From NCBI GenBank assembly GCA_041821185.1, contig JBGUBD010000001.1:62001-126000 (forward strand): 64,000 nucleotides of DNA, written 5' to 3'. The notes beneath the pieces are model-generated. The model did not search any database, had not been told where the DNA came from, and saw only the letters and a program-made list of their open reading frames with translations. This stretch comes from Phycisphaerales bacterium AB-hyl4 (GTDB lineage: Bacteria; Planctomycetota; Phycisphaerae; Phycisphaerales; Phycisphaeraceae). The position numbers were made by a program, and so were the translations under genes. Positions 27,665-37,550 of the stretch are shown in pieces. Numbering within the stretch: the stretch's first letter is position 1; each line of letters begins with the position of its first letter.

Positions 27665-28963
27665 TCAGTTCGCCCCCACATTCGCCATTTCCGCCGCCAC
27701 AAGATCATCATAAGTCTCCCGCCGACGAATCACACGATAGGCATCACCCTCAACCAGCACCTCCGCCGGCCGCGGAAACGCGTTGTAATTGCTCGCCATC
27801 GCCATCCCGTACGCCCCGGCCGTGAAAATCGCCAGCCGATCCCCACGCTTCACCGGCGGAATCGACCGCGCCTTCGCCAGCACGTCACCCGTCTCGCAGA
27901 TCGGCCCGACAATCTCCACCGTCTCCAACGCCGGCAGGTCCATCGACTCCGACCGCGGCCCCGGTGCATGCTCACGGCTCACACGCGTCGGCCAAATGAA
28001 GTGAAACGCGTCGTACATCGCCGGCCGAAGCAGGTGATGCATCCCCGTGTCCACAATCACAAACTGCTTCGCACCCCCCTGCTTGCGGTACTGCACCTCC
28101 GTCAACAGCAACCCCGCGTTGCCCGCGATCGTCCGCCCCGGCTCGAGAATCACCTTCAACCCCTTGCCCTTGAGCAGCGGCACGATCGCTGCGGCATACT
28201 CGTCATACGCCGGCGACTTGCCCGCCTCGTAGTCGGCCGCATACCCCCCGCCAATATCAATCGCCTCGATCTCATGCCCCTGCCCGCGAAGCTCGTCAAT
28301 CAACGCCAGCGCCTTGCGAATCGCCATCACGTAAGGCTCGGGACTGTAAATCGGCGAACCAATATGCAGGTGAATCGCGTTAAGCCGACAGTGCTCGTTC
28401 TTGCCATACGTCTCAAAGAACTTGCGCGCCCGCTCGATGTCCACGCCGAACTTCGTTTCCTTCTTGCCCGTCGTTGTCTTCGCATGCGTTCGCGGGTCCG
28501 CCACGTCGGGGTTCACACGCAACGCGCCGCGCGTCGTCTTGCCAAGCTGCTTGGCAATGGCGTCGATGTTCTCAAACTCCGCTTCGGACTCGATGTTGAA
28601 CCAGCCGATGCCTGCTTCAATGCCCATGCGGATTTCGTCGTCCGACTTGCCCACGCCCGCGTAGACAATCTTGCTCATGTCCGCCCCGGCCAACTGCGCG
28701 CGATGAATCTCACCCCCGCTCACCACGTCCATCCCCGCGCCCCGCTCGGCCAGCAGCTTGCAGATATGCACGTTGCCGCAACTCTTGATCGAGTAGCAGA
28801 TGATCGGGTCAAGCTCGGCAAACGCCGCCGCGATGCGGTCGTAGTGCTGCTCGAACGTGTGGCGGGAGTAAACATACAACGGCGTGCCAAGCTCGTCGGC
28901 AAGCGTGTCAAGGTTCACGTCTTCAGCGTAAAGCTGGCCCTGGCGGTAGTGGAAGTCGTCCAT
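27665..28963 (-). CDS. lysA: Diaminopimelate decarboxylase
   Basis: 432 residues. The PLP lysine is in CYSIKSCGN (about residue 59; the family usually has YAVKAN). The substrate-binding IDIGGGYA motif and the glycine-rich PLP-phosphate motif EPGRTIAGNAG follow, and CETGDVLAK holds the conserved catalytic cysteine from the second subunit. The enzyme makes L-lysine from meso-diaminopimelate, the last step of the pathway. It is a single gene here with no lys partners. Confidence 0.95.
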   Translation of the reverse strand: MDDFHYRQGQLYAEDVNLDTLADELGTPLYVYSRHTFEQHYDRIAAAFAELDPIICYSIKSCGNVHICKLLAERGAGMDVVSGGEIHRAQLAGADMSKIVYAGVGKSDDEIRMGIEAGIGWFNIESEAEFENIDAIAKQLGKTTRGALRVNPDVADPRTHAKTTTGKKETKFGVDIERARKFFETYGKNEHCRLNAIHLHIGSPIYSPEPYVMAIRKALALIDELRGQGHEIEAIDIGGGYAADYEAGKSPAYDEYAAAIVPLLKGKGLKVILEPGRTIAGNAGLLLTEVQYRKQGGAKQFVIVDTGMHHLLRPAMYDAFHFIWPTRVSREHAPGPRSESMDLPALETVEIVGPICETGDVLAKARSIPPVKRGDRLAIFTAGAYGMAMASNYNAFPRPAEVLVEGDAYRVIRRRETYDDLVAAEMANVGAN

Positions 28964-29028
28964 GGTTCAAGTCTCGTTCAAAGGAGCGAAACGAGAATTG
29001 TAACGACAGCGGGAAAGGAAAGTCGCGG

Positions 29029-29544
29029 TCAAACCCCCGCAGGGTCAATGCGCAGCAGCGGCTCGGTCGGCGAGCCGGGTGCGAGCACGTCGCGAACCAG
29101 GTCGGCAATCGCTTCACGCTGGCCCGGCCAGAGAAACTGGCGATCCACGTGATCCCGCGCCACCCACCGGAACCCATCATGATCCGCATCCAGCACCGGC
29201 TCGCCACCGGCCGGGGGCGGCGCGACCTCCGCCGCGAAGCACGGGCTCATCACAATCGTCTCATGGCTATGCAGAAAATACGTGTTCAACCGTTCGAGTT
29301 GCCAGAACCCCAGCAACCCCGCCCCCGGGCCGTAGCCTGTCTCTTCCTGCAACTCGCGCAACGCTGTGCCCGCCGCCGTCTCGTCCGCGTGCATATGCCC
29401 CATCACCGGCTGCCAGGTGTTCGGCAGCGAAATCTCCGGCACACGATGCAGCTGCAAAAACTCTACGCCCGCCACACGCCCCGCCGACCGTCGGCGGAAC
29501 ACATATACGTCCACAATATCCGTACGAATCGGCGGACCAGTCAT
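29029..29544 (-). CDS. Nudix hydrolase
   Basis: 171 residues. The Nudix box GHMHADETAAGTALRELQEE plus TGY fits GX5EX7REUXEEXGU exactly, so the metal-binding catalytic helix is intact. The substrate is unknown. The YTFLHSHET-like region suggests a diphosphate of a nucleotide or a related compound. It lies upstream of lysA on the same strand. Confidence 0.9.
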   Translation of the reverse strand: MTGPPIRTDIVDVYVFRRRSAGRVAGVEFLQLHRVPEISLPNTWQPVMGHMHADETAAGTALRELQEETGYGPGAGLLGFWQLERLNTYFLHSHETIVMSPCFAAEVAPPPAGGEPVLDADHDGFRWVARDHVDRQFLWPGQREAIADLVRDVLAPGSPTEPLLRIDPAGV

Positions 29545-29629
29545 GCCAATACATTACCACATGCCCCACCTCCTCCACCGATCCGCGGCCGCCCGCGGGA
29601 TCGCTCCCCCGATCGCATAGAATAAACCC

Positions 29630-30832
29630 ATGCAATGGGTCTACCTGGACAACAACGCCACCACCCGCCCCGCACCGCAAGTGCTCGACGCCATCGCCGA
29701 GGCCCACGACCAGCTCTGGGCCAACCCCTCCAGCGTGCACCGCTTCGGGCAGGCCGTTCGCCAGCGCCTCGAACTGGCCCGCGCGAGCGTCGCGAAGCTC
29801 ATCGCCGCCAAGCCGCGCGAGATCATCTTCACCTCCGGCGGCACGGAAGCGAACAACCTCGCGCTCTGGGGCGTGCTTGATCGTGACGACGACACACCCC
29901 CCGCATTGATCACGACAACTATCGAACACTCGGCCGTCCGCGAGCCGGGCGAAGCGATGGCGCAGACAGGCATCGTCGTCGAACAGGTCGCCGTCGGCCG
30001 CACGGGCGTGGTCGATGCAACCGCGGTGATCGACGCCGCTCGGCAACACGTCGACGCCGGCCGAGTCGTGCTCGTAAGCGTGCAGTGGGCCAACAACGAA
30101 ACCGGTACGATTCAACCCGTCGCCGCGATCGGCGAAGGCTTGCAAGCCCTGCGCTCCGGTCGGCGAAACGCCGTGACGTTTCACATCGACGCCACCCAGG
30201 CCGTCGGCAAGCTGCCGGTCGATGTGCACGCCGTCGGCGCAGACCTGCTCACCCTCGCCGCTCACAAGTTTCACGGGCCCAAGGGCGTCGGCGCACTCTA
30301 CGCCCGGCGAGGCGTCCGCCTGCGACCACAACAGCGCGGCGGCCCGCAGGAAGGCGAGCGCCGCGGCGGCACGGAAAACACCGTCGGCGTTATCGGCATG
30401 GGCGTCGCAGCAGACCTCGCCCGGGCCTTCGTCGCCGACGCGGAACAGGTCGCGGCCCTCACCGCCCTGCGCGATCGCTTTGAACGTGAGTTGCTCGCGG
30501 CCGTGCCCGGCGCGGTCGTCAACGCCGGCGAGCCGGGCGTCAGTCGGCTATGGAACACGAGCAACATCGCCTTCCCCGGGCTGGAGGCGGAGGCGATCCT
30601 GCTGGGCCTGAGCGAAAAAGGCGTCTGCGCCTCGGCCGGGGCTGCCTGCTCCAGCGGTTCGCTCGACCCGAGCCCCGTGCTGCTGGCGATGGGCGTGCCC
30701 GAGCCGCTGGCCCATGGGTCCGTGCGGTTTTCGATCAGCCGAGCGACCACCGCGCAGGAGATCGACGCGGCCGTGCAGGCCGTGCCGGAAGTCGTCCGGC
30801 GACTCGGGCGAACCTTGCCGACCGGGGTTTGA
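29630..30832 (+). CDS. Cysteine desulfurase (NifS/IscS family)
   Basis: 400 residues. The start MQWVYLDNNATTRPAPQVLD, the PLP lysine in AAHKFHGPKGVG, the RRGGTENTVG motif and the catalytic cysteine loop GAACSSGSL are all diagnostic. It takes sulfur from cysteine for Fe-S clusters or tRNA thiolation. No iscU or other partner gene is next to it, so its exact acceptor is not evident. Confidence 0.94.
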   Translation: MQWVYLDNNATTRPAPQVLDAIAEAHDQLWANPSSVHRFGQAVRQRLELARASVAKLIAAKPREIIFTSGGTEANNLALWGVLDRDDDTPPALITTTIEHSAVREPGEAMAQTGIVVEQVAVGRTGVVDATAVIDAARQHVDAGRVVLVSVQWANNETGTIQPVAAIGEGLQALRSGRRNAVTFHIDATQAVGKLPVDVHAVGADLLTLAAHKFHGPKGVGALYARRGVRLRPQQRGGPQEGERRGGTENTVGVIGMGVAADLARAFVADAEQVAALTALRDRFERELLAAVPGAVVNAGEPGVSRLWNTSNIAFPGLEAEAILLGLSEKGVCASAGAACSSGSLDPSPVLLAMGVPEPLAHGSVRFSISRATTAQEIDAAVQAVPEVVRRLGRTLPTGV

Positions 30833-30960
30833 TAGAATCCTGCGGTAAGCGATCATGGTGCAACCGCCCTGCTCGCGATTGCCCGGCGGCAAGGTGTCTA
30901 CGCAACGGCATGCGGCGACATAGGGTGGCAAACGGTGACGGACCGAGAAGGGATTGCTGG

Positions 30961-33234
30961 ATGCAGTTGATGAGTTGGACGATTGCACGGCTGGGCAGTC
31001 GGTTCACCCTGCTGTTCGAACCCTACCAGCAGCGCGTCATGCACTCGGCGCTCGGTCGATTCCTCGACCAGCCGTTGGATCTCATGGTCGGCATGATCGA
31101 GCCCGACGGCACGCGTCGCGTCCTGCCGTTCACACAGGAACCCAACGCAAGCCCGCTCCACAACGCAGAGCAGTTCGAACGCCCCAACTCGATCACCTAT
31201 CGCGGCTACAGCGAAACGTACGGCCTGCGCTTCGAGTTCAACGTCCATAGCGTGTTCTACCCACAGGACGAACGACTCTGCCTCATGCCCGCGTTCTACC
31301 TGGAGATGCGCGTCAACCCCGCTCCCAAGGTCCGCTGGCATAAGCCCGCCGGGCCCACACCCGACAAGGTCAAGCTCTTCATCAGGCTCCGCCGACCCGA
31401 CACCGAAATCAACGCCTGCTATCACGGCGAAGGCGACGCCCGCCAAAGCTGCATCGACCTGGCCTACCGCAATCGTGTCTCACCGAAGCACCCGTTCCCC
31501 ACGGATCTCGACAGCCCCGCCCACGAAAGCGATCGCGAAGTGCAGGTGCACGAACGCATCGTCAGCCTCAACCCCGAATGCGAATTGTGGGACGATGAAA
31601 ACGGCCTGACCTGCGAGCTGCCCGTCACCGAAGGCGGCAGCGGCATCAAGTGGCGGCTCGTCTGGGCGACCCATGTCGCCGAGCCCGTGCTCGACATCAA
31701 CCCCGGCAAGCCCGGCGACGGCGAAACCGTGCCCGCCCCCTTCCGCTACAACAGCTACTGGGCCAACCTCGACGAAGTGCTCGAAGAAGCCTTCGCCACG
31801 CGCGACGACCACCTCGCCCTCTCCCGCCGATTCGAAAAGCTCATCGAGCAAGCTCCGCTTACTCCAGCACAATACCACCTGCTTGCCCAGAGCTTCCACA
31901 GCTGGCTCGCCAATACGTTCTGGTGTCAATACGACGGCGGCGCCCCGAAGCCCGAAGACTGGTTCAGCGTCTGGGAAGGCTCGTGCTTCTATCACTCGAC
32001 CCTCGACGTCGAGTACAACGTCTCGCTGGTCTACCTCTCGCTCTGGCCGCAGCTGCTCGCGCTCCAGTTCGACCAGTGGTCGAACCACGGCCACGCCCAC
32101 GAAAAATCAGGCGGCCGGTTCCTCAGCCACGACCTCGGCCAGGGCGCACACATCACCGGCCAGGCCTACCCCCACCACATGCCGGTGGAAGAAAACGCCA
32201 ACTACCTCCTGCTCCTGCACGCCTACACCCACTGGACCGGCGACCGCACGCCCGCCCACAAGCACAAGGCCCTCGTCGCCGACCTCGTCCGCTACCTGCT
32301 CTGGACCGACCGCGACCAGTCCGGCTTCCCCTCCGAAGGCGTCGCCAACACCATCGACGACGCCTCGCCCGCCGTGCAGTTCGGCAACAAGCAGACCTAC
32401 CTCGCCGTCAAACGCGTGGCCGCCCTCCGCTCCGCCGCCGCCTTGTTGACCATGACCGGCGACGAAGACCTCGCCCTGCACTGCGAAGACACCGTCAAGA
32501 CCGACCTCCGCAAAATCGAAGCCGCCGCCTGGCTGGGCGACCACTACGCCGTCTGCGTCGACGCCTCCGCCGCCGGCGTCACCGACGCCTGGACCGGCAA
32601 GCCCCTGCCTTACGACACGCTCCCGGGCTGGGACGGCTACTCGATCTACACCGCCAACGGACAACTGCTGCCCATGCTCGTCGGCGCGCCGCCCCTGCTC
32701 GACGAAGATCGACTGAAAAAAGACCTCGTCAACGCCATCCGCGAAAACCTCACACGCTACGGCTGCGGCCACACGTCCAGCGAAGTTGAAAACGTCTGGG
32801 TCAGCCAGAATATCTGGCGCGACCACCTCACACGCTACCTCGGCCTCGCCTCCGGCCTGCCCAGCTCCCACTACTGGGATATGCAGGTCATGAGCAACAC
32901 ACACAACCAGTCGCTCGGGTTCGTCGATACCTACATCAACAACTACCTCTGCCACTACCCCCGCGGCATCGTCAGCATCGGCTACCTGCTCGCCGGCCCG
33001 CGACTCGTGATCGATCGGCTCAGCCCCGGCGGGGCGTACATCACCGTCGACCCCGACCGCGGCCGACCGCAACGCTGGCCCCTGCTCGCCCTCGCCGACT
33101 GGAAGGCGGGCAAGATCCCCGTCTGCGTCGTCGACGACCAGGGCAACGTCACCATCGAAGGCAAGATCGACCCCATCGTCATTCAGGGCGCCGACGCCGA
33201 CAGCGCCGCCGCCAATGCCGGCCTGATCGGATAA
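30961..33234 (+). CDS. Six-hairpin glycosidase-superfamily protein (GH52/GH116-like)
   Basis: 757 residues from the ATG at 30961, with GAGAAGG upstream; the frame also reads through the end of nifS but that part is not coding. A beta-rich N-terminal half is followed by an (alpha/alpha)6-type domain from about 300. The segment WEGSCFYHSTLDVEYNVSLV and LWPQLLALQFDQW resemble the YNTYDVHFYASFAL / LWPKLELSLQYD stretch of GH116, and GGRFLSHDLG resembles GGISFTHDMG in GH52. There is no signal peptide, so it appears cytoplasmic. The catalytic residues and substrate are not certain. Confidence 0.55.
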   Translation: MQLMSWTIARLGSRFTLLFEPYQQRVMHSALGRFLDQPLDLMVGMIEPDGTRRVLPFTQEPNASPLHNAEQFERPNSITYRGYSETYGLRFEFNVHSVFYPQDERLCLMPAFYLEMRVNPAPKVRWHKPAGPTPDKVKLFIRLRRPDTEINACYHGEGDARQSCIDLAYRNRVSPKHPFPTDLDSPAHESDREVQVHERIVSLNPECELWDDENGLTCELPVTEGGSGIKWRLVWATHVAEPVLDINPGKPGDGETVPAPFRYNSYWANLDEVLEEAFATRDDHLALSRRFEKLIEQAPLTPAQYHLLAQSFHSWLANTFWCQYDGGAPKPEDWFSVWEGSCFYHSTLDVEYNVSLVYLSLWPQLLALQFDQWSNHGHAHEKSGGRFLSHDLGQGAHITGQAYPHHMPVEENANYLLLLHAYTHWTGDRTPAHKHKALVADLVRYLLWTDRDQSGFPSEGVANTIDDASPAVQFGNKQTYLAVKRVAALRSAAALLTMTGDEDLALHCEDTVKTDLRKIEAAAWLGDHYAVCVDASAAGVTDAWTGKPLPYDTLPGWDGYSIYTANGQLLPMLVGAPPLLDEDRLKKDLVNAIRENLTRYGCGHTSSEVENVWVSQNIWRDHLTRYLGLASGLPSSHYWDMQVMSNTHNQSLGFVDTYINNYLCHYPRGIVSIGYLLAGPRLVIDRLSPGGAYITVDPDRGRPQRWPLLALADWKAGKIPVCVVDDQGNVTIEGKIDPIVIQGADADSAAANAGLIG

Positions 33235-33278
33235 CGCCGCTTCGAGTCTCTAGATTGTGGATTGGCGCGGACCGCGCG

Positions 33279-33743
33279 CTACTCAAACATGAAGCTGCCG
33301 CCCGCGCGATGCGTGTGCGCCAGAATACGCCGCGAATACACGATCCGCACCGGAATCAGCATCGGCTCGCTCAGCAGCGCCTGAAGGCTGACGTACAGCA
33401 CTTCGCCCATCGCCAACGGCTGCTCGGTCAGCAGGCCGATGCCCGACTCGGAAAGGTCGGTCGCCCAGCCGTGACAGATCAGCTCGAACGACTGGCTGAA
33501 CGGGAACCCCACCGTGCCGGGCTTCTCGCCGTCGAGTTGCATCCGCGGCGGCGCTTCGCCGCGCGGCGTGCCGATGAGCACCGGGGCCTGCACCGCCCAT
33601 CGGCGCAGTCGGCGTTCGTCATCGGGATTATGCAGTCCCTCGGCTTGAATTTCGTCAAGCAGGCGAAACAGGCGGTCGCGCAACGCTTCGCCGCCGTTAC
33701 CGGGCGCTGACTGGTTCGTATCGTTCCTCGCAGGCATGTTCAT
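33279..33743 (-). CDS. PilZ-domain protein
   Basis: 154 residues from the ATG at 33743 (GGAAG precedes it). The N-terminal half is helical and charged. The PilZ domain has the DxSxxG motif as DLSESGIGLL and a double-arginine segment RRLRRW upstream. The PilZ fold binds cyclic di-GMP, so this protein is probably a c-di-GMP receptor; its target is unknown. Confidence 0.8.
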   Translation of the reverse strand: MNMPARNDTNQSAPGNGGEALRDRLFRLLDEIQAEGLHNPDDERRLRRWAVQAPVLIGTPRGEAPPRMQLDGEKPGTVGFPFSQSFELICHGWATDLSESGIGLLTEQPLAMGEVLYVSLQALLSEPMLIPVRIVYSRRILAHTHRAGGSFMFE

Positions 33744-33929
33744 TGCAGCACTTCCATGATTCACCCCCCTGACCCGAACGCCCCCCCTGCCGACACTAGC
33801 CGTGAAAAAGCTGTGTAAACCCTTGGACCCGCCAGCGGACCGCCCCCACCCCTATCGACCAGATCCACCGCCTGCTTTTGCGCCCCTGCCCCAGGCGCAT
33901 CAAACAAGGGAGATTCCTACACTTGGTGC

Positions 33930-34811
33930 ATGAAGCTCACCGCCCCCCAACGCGTGCCGCTGGACCTGACGCACCCGCGTGTGATGGGCATTCTCAACGT
34001 CACGCCTGACAGCTTCTCGGACGGCAAGGCGTACGACGGCGTTGAGGCGGCCGTGTCTCATGGCATTGCCATGGCCGACGAGGGTGCGATGGTCATCGAT
34101 GTGGGTGGCGAGTCCACCCGCCCCGGCGCGAAGCGCGTTTCCGCCGCGGAGCAGCGCAAGCGCGTCGTCGACGTGATCCGCCGACTGCGCATCGACCTTA
34201 ACGAATACCACCCGGACGTTTGGATCAGCGTCGACACGACGCTCACAGCCGTCGCCGAGCCTGCCTTGCGCGCCGGGGCATCATTGATCAACGACATCTC
34301 CGCCGGGCGGGAAGACCCTGCCATGTTCGACCTCGCCGCGGCGCAAAGCGTGCCCATCGTGCTCATGCACATGCAGGGCACGCCCGAAACCATGCAGCGC
34401 AACCCGCGCTACAACGACGTCGTCGCGGAAGTGCAGGCCTTCCTGCTCGAACGTGCCGACGACGCCGCCGCTGCGGGCCTGACCCGCGAGCAGATCGTCA
34501 TCGACCCGGGCGTGGGCTTCGGCAAAACGGTGGACCACAACCTTCGCCTGCTCGCCAGCCTGGCTGACTTCGTCGCGACCGGTCACCCGGTGATGCTCGG
34601 CGCCAGTCGCAAGGGCTTCATCGGCAAGGTCGCCGAGTCCACCACCCAGCAGGCCAAGGACCGCGTCGGCGGCACATGCGCCACCACCACCCTCGGCGTC
34701 TGGGCCGGCGTGAGCCTCTTCCGCGTTCACGATGTCCGCCCCAACCTCCAGGCCGCCCAGGTCACCGCCGCGATCCGCCTCGCCCAACAAAACACCGGCG
34801 CCGCAAGCTAG
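33930..34811 (+). CDS. folP: Dihydropteroate synthase
   Basis: 293 residues. The signature GILNVTPDSFSDG and the second signature IDVGGESTRPGA are present, followed by the SVDTT loop and DPGVGFGKT. It joins para-aminobenzoate to the pterin in folate synthesis and is the target of sulfonamides. It is a single gene; a short upstream region of about 165 bases holds no recognisable gene. Confidence 0.96.
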   Translation: MKLTAPQRVPLDLTHPRVMGILNVTPDSFSDGKAYDGVEAAVSHGIAMADEGAMVIDVGGESTRPGAKRVSAAEQRKRVVDVIRRLRIDLNEYHPDVWISVDTTLTAVAEPALRAGASLINDISAGREDPAMFDLAAAQSVPIVLMHMQGTPETMQRNPRYNDVVAEVQAFLLERADDAAAAGLTREQIVIDPGVGFGKTVDHNLRLLASLADFVATGHPVMLGASRKGFIGKVAESTTQQAKDRVGGTCATTTLGVWAGVSLFRVHDVRPNLQAAQVTAAIRLAQQNTGAAS

Positions 34812-34907
34812 CCCAACCATGCCATTTCGCGCATCACCATTTAGCCTTAGCCGCGGTGCTCGCACTGCGCTCTTCCCCGCGCTCACTTCAGTCCTGTGAT
34901 CTCAAAC

Positions 34908-36233
34908 CTACTCACCGCGCAACCGCGCCGACGCCGCATGCGCGTCCAACCCCTCGGCGTCGGCCATGCGGGCAACATGATCAATCGCTCGCTTCGGCAT
35001 GCCCTGGCGATACGCGACCGTGCCCGTGCGTTTGAGAAAGGTGTAGCAACTGATGCCACTGGTGAAGCGGGCGGTCGTGCCGGTGGGCAGGCAGTGGCTG
35101 GGGCCGGCGTAGTAGTCGCCCGCCGCGACGGGCGTCGTGTCGCCGAGGAACACTTCGCCCGCGTGACGAACCTCTTTAAGCATCGCATCCGGGTCGGCCA
35201 CCGCCAGGTTCAAGTGCTCGCACGCAATTTCGTTCGCAACCGCCACCGCCTGCGATGCGTCGGCGACAAGCACGGCACACGAGTCTTGCGTCAGCGCCTT
35301 TTCAATCGCGGCGACACGCTTCCGCTCGCGCAGCTGCTTTTCAATCTGCGACTGCACATCGTCGAGCACGGCAGGCGACCAGGCAACGAGAAAACACTTG
35401 CCCGGGTCATGCTCGGCCTGGGCGATAAGGTCCGCAGCAACACGCGCGGGGTTGGCGGACGCGTCGGCAATGGTGACGATCTCGCTCGGCCCATAGAACC
35501 CGCCATCCGTGCCGGTGACGCCGGCGACCTGGGCCTTGGCGAGCTGAACGAAGACGTTGCCCGGCCCGGCGATCATGTCGACCGGCTCAACCGAGGCCGT
35601 GCCATGAGCCAGCGCCGCGACGCCTTGCGCCCCGCCGATGCGGTAAACGCGCGTGATGCCGAGCAGGTGAGCGGTCGCGAGCACGATGGGGGAGATGTCG
35701 CCGACCGCCTGATCGCCGGTGCGCGTCGGCGGCGGGCTCATTACGGCAATGCGATCCGGCGCGACACCCGCGACCTGCGCGGGCACTGCCAGCATGATGA
35801 GCGTCGAGAAAAGCACAGCCGTGCCGCCGGGCACGCACAGCCCGACGCTGTCGACAGGCGTAAAACGCAAGCCAAGCTCCGCGCCGCCAAGCTCAATCGG
35901 CTTGGGATCGCGCGGCAGGATGTGCTCCTGATATTCGCGCACCTGCTTGATCGCCGACGCGATGGCCTCGCGCAGTTCAGGGTCAAGCTCGCGCACCGCC
36001 GATGCAAGCTCGGTCGGCTGTACGCGAATGCGGTCGGCAGTGAACTGCGGGTCGGTCCACTTCTGCATGTACCGAACCAGCGCCGCGTCGCCTTCGTTGG
36101 CAACGTCGGCCACCACACGCTCGACCGTCGCGGCGGCATCGCTGCTGGAGGAAGCGGTCGCGCGCAAGCGGGCAAGGCATTGATCGTAGCCTTGCCGACC
36201 GAGATCCGTGCTGAGGTCAAATCGAGGGAGCAT
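34908..36233 (-). CDS. hisD: Histidinol dehydrogenase
   Basis: 441 residues. VDSVGLCVPGGTA, IRVYRIGGAQGVAALA-like and AGPGNVFVQLAKAQV motifs and HYAGPSHCLPTG near the C-terminus are typical of HisD, which makes histidine from histidinol in two NAD-linked steps. Zinc-ligand residues are in the motifs DHYA and ISxYTFLK. The gene stands alone, with the palindrome at 36275 upstream. Confidence 0.95.
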   Translation of the reverse strand: MLPRFDLSTDLGRQGYDQCLARLRATASSSSDAAATVERVVADVANEGDAALVRYMQKWTDPQFTADRIRVQPTELASAVRELDPELREAIASAIKQVREYQEHILPRDPKPIELGGAELGLRFTPVDSVGLCVPGGTAVLFSTLIMLAVPAQVAGVAPDRIAVMSPPPTRTGDQAVGDISPIVLATAHLLGITRVYRIGGAQGVAALAHGTASVEPVDMIAGPGNVFVQLAKAQVAGVTGTDGGFYGPSEIVTIADASANPARVAADLIAQAEHDPGKCFLVAWSPAVLDDVQSQIEKQLRERKRVAAIEKALTQDSCAVLVADASQAVAVANEIACEHLNLAVADPDAMLKEVRHAGEVFLGDTTPVAAGDYYAGPSHCLPTGTTARFTSGISCYTFLKRTGTVAYRQGMPKRAIDHVARMADAEGLDAHAASARLRGE

Positions 36234-36274
36234 GGGGACAGTTTCTGGTTTGTGGTTGTACGTTTCGGGTTGGA

Positions 36275-36303
36275 AAAGCCCACGGACTCAGTCCGTGGGC
36301 TTT
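36275..36303. repeat. CCCACGG palindrome between hisD and dprA
   Basis: 13-base arms AAAGCCCACGGAC and GTCCGTGGGCTTT around TCA. It lies in the short spacer upstream of hisD. Confidence 0.9.
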
Positions 36304-36326
36304 GATCGGATTGAAGTCGAGACAGT

Positions 36327-37520
36327 TTAGCTGTTCGATGCCCGCCGTACGAACAGGCCGCCACGCCGCTGGATCGCGCCGCGAATTTCAAGCATGGTCA
36401 GGTCGGCCTGGATCGTCTGCACCGGCAGGCCCGTGTGAGCTGCCACCTGGTCAAGCGAACATGGCTCGGCGAGCACTTTGACGATGCTCGTCTGCGTGTC
36501 GGTAAGGTTACGCTCGAACAACGACCCGTTGTTGTCCGCCGTCGCATCCGCGCTCGCGTCAGATTCCGACGGCGCATCCTCGTCGTTGAGGTTGGCTTTG
36601 ATCAACTGACCCGCCTCGCCGAGGCCGTCGAGGATGTCCGCGGCGTTCGTTACAAGCGTGGCCCAGCCTTCGCGGATCATCTTGTGGCAGCCTTCCGACG
36701 CCGGCGAGTCGACGCGGCCGGGCAGGACGAGCAACTCCCGGCCGTGCTCTTCGACACACAGCCGAGCGGTGATGAGCGCCCCGCTGCGACGCGCCGCCTC
36801 AACCACGAGCACGCCCAGCGACAGGCCGGAGACGATGCGGTTGCGACGGGGGAAGTTTTCGGCAGTGGGCGGCGTCTGCGTGGGAAACTCGCTGATGACC
36901 GCACCATGCTCGCCGTCGCTGGCGACGATCTCGGCAAAGAGGTCGATGTGCTCTTTCGGGTAAGGCTTCGCAAGCCCCGAGCCGAGCACCGCGATGGTGC
37001 GCCCTTTCGCTCGCAACGCGCCGCGATGCGACGCCGCGTCAATGCCATACGCCCCACCGCTGACGATGCACAGCCCGGCTTCGGCACACTGGTAGCTGAG
37101 TCGCTCTGCCTGCTCGCGGCCGTAGTGCGTGCATCGCCTTGAACCGACCACGCCCAGCGCAAGCGCATCATCATCGCGCAACCGCCCACGCACCCAAAGC
37201 AGCGGCGGCGGGTCGGGAATGTGCTTGAGCAAGCGCGGGTAGCTCGCGTCGTTGATGCCCAGCAGCGCGACGCCTGCCTTGTCGACCTGCTCCAGTTCGC
37301 GATCCACCGCATCGCCTGCGAGCGTGTCTGCGAGCGCCGCGGCGAGCTTCGAACTCGTCTTGCCCGGGCCGATGCCCTGCACGCGAGCGAGCTTGTCCGC
37401 GGTAACGCCGAGCGCCGCCTCGGCCGAGCCGAACGCTTCGATACATCGATTAACGCGCGTGGGCCCGAAGCCCGGCGTGAGCAGCAGGGTCAACAATGCA
37501 CGTCGCGGAGCATCAGGCAT
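36327..37520 (-). CDS. dprA: DNA-processing protein DprA/Smf
   Basis: 397 residues. An N-terminal helical domain has a KLARVQGIGPGK helix-hairpin-helix (about 40-60). The Rossmann core has LGVVGSRRCTHYGREQA and VSGGAYGIDAASH, and the C-terminus carries a winged-helix DML1-like domain (CSLDQVAAHTGLPVQTIQADL). DprA protects incoming single-stranded DNA and loads RecA during transformation. The family length (about 360-400) is normal. No other competence gene is nearby. Confidence 0.95.
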   Translation of the reverse strand: MPDAPRRALLTLLLTPGFGPTRVNRCIEAFGSAEAALGVTADKLARVQGIGPGKTSSKLAAALADTLAGDAVDRELEQVDKAGVALLGINDASYPRLLKHIPDPPPLLWVRGRLRDDDALALGVVGSRRCTHYGREQAERLSYQCAEAGLCIVSGGAYGIDAASHRGALRAKGRTIAVLGSGLAKPYPKEHIDLFAEIVASDGEHGAVISEFPTQTPPTAENFPRRNRIVSGLSLGVLVVEAARRSGALITARLCVEEHGRELLVLPGRVDSPASEGCHKMIREGWATLVTNAADILDGLGEAGQLIKANLNDEDAPSESDASADATADNNGSLFERNLTDTQTSIVKVLAEPCSLDQVAAHTGLPVQTIQADLTMLEIRGAIQRRGGLFVRRASNS

Positions 37521-37550
37521 GAAGCGAGTTTAGCAAAGTTGAGCGTGTTC

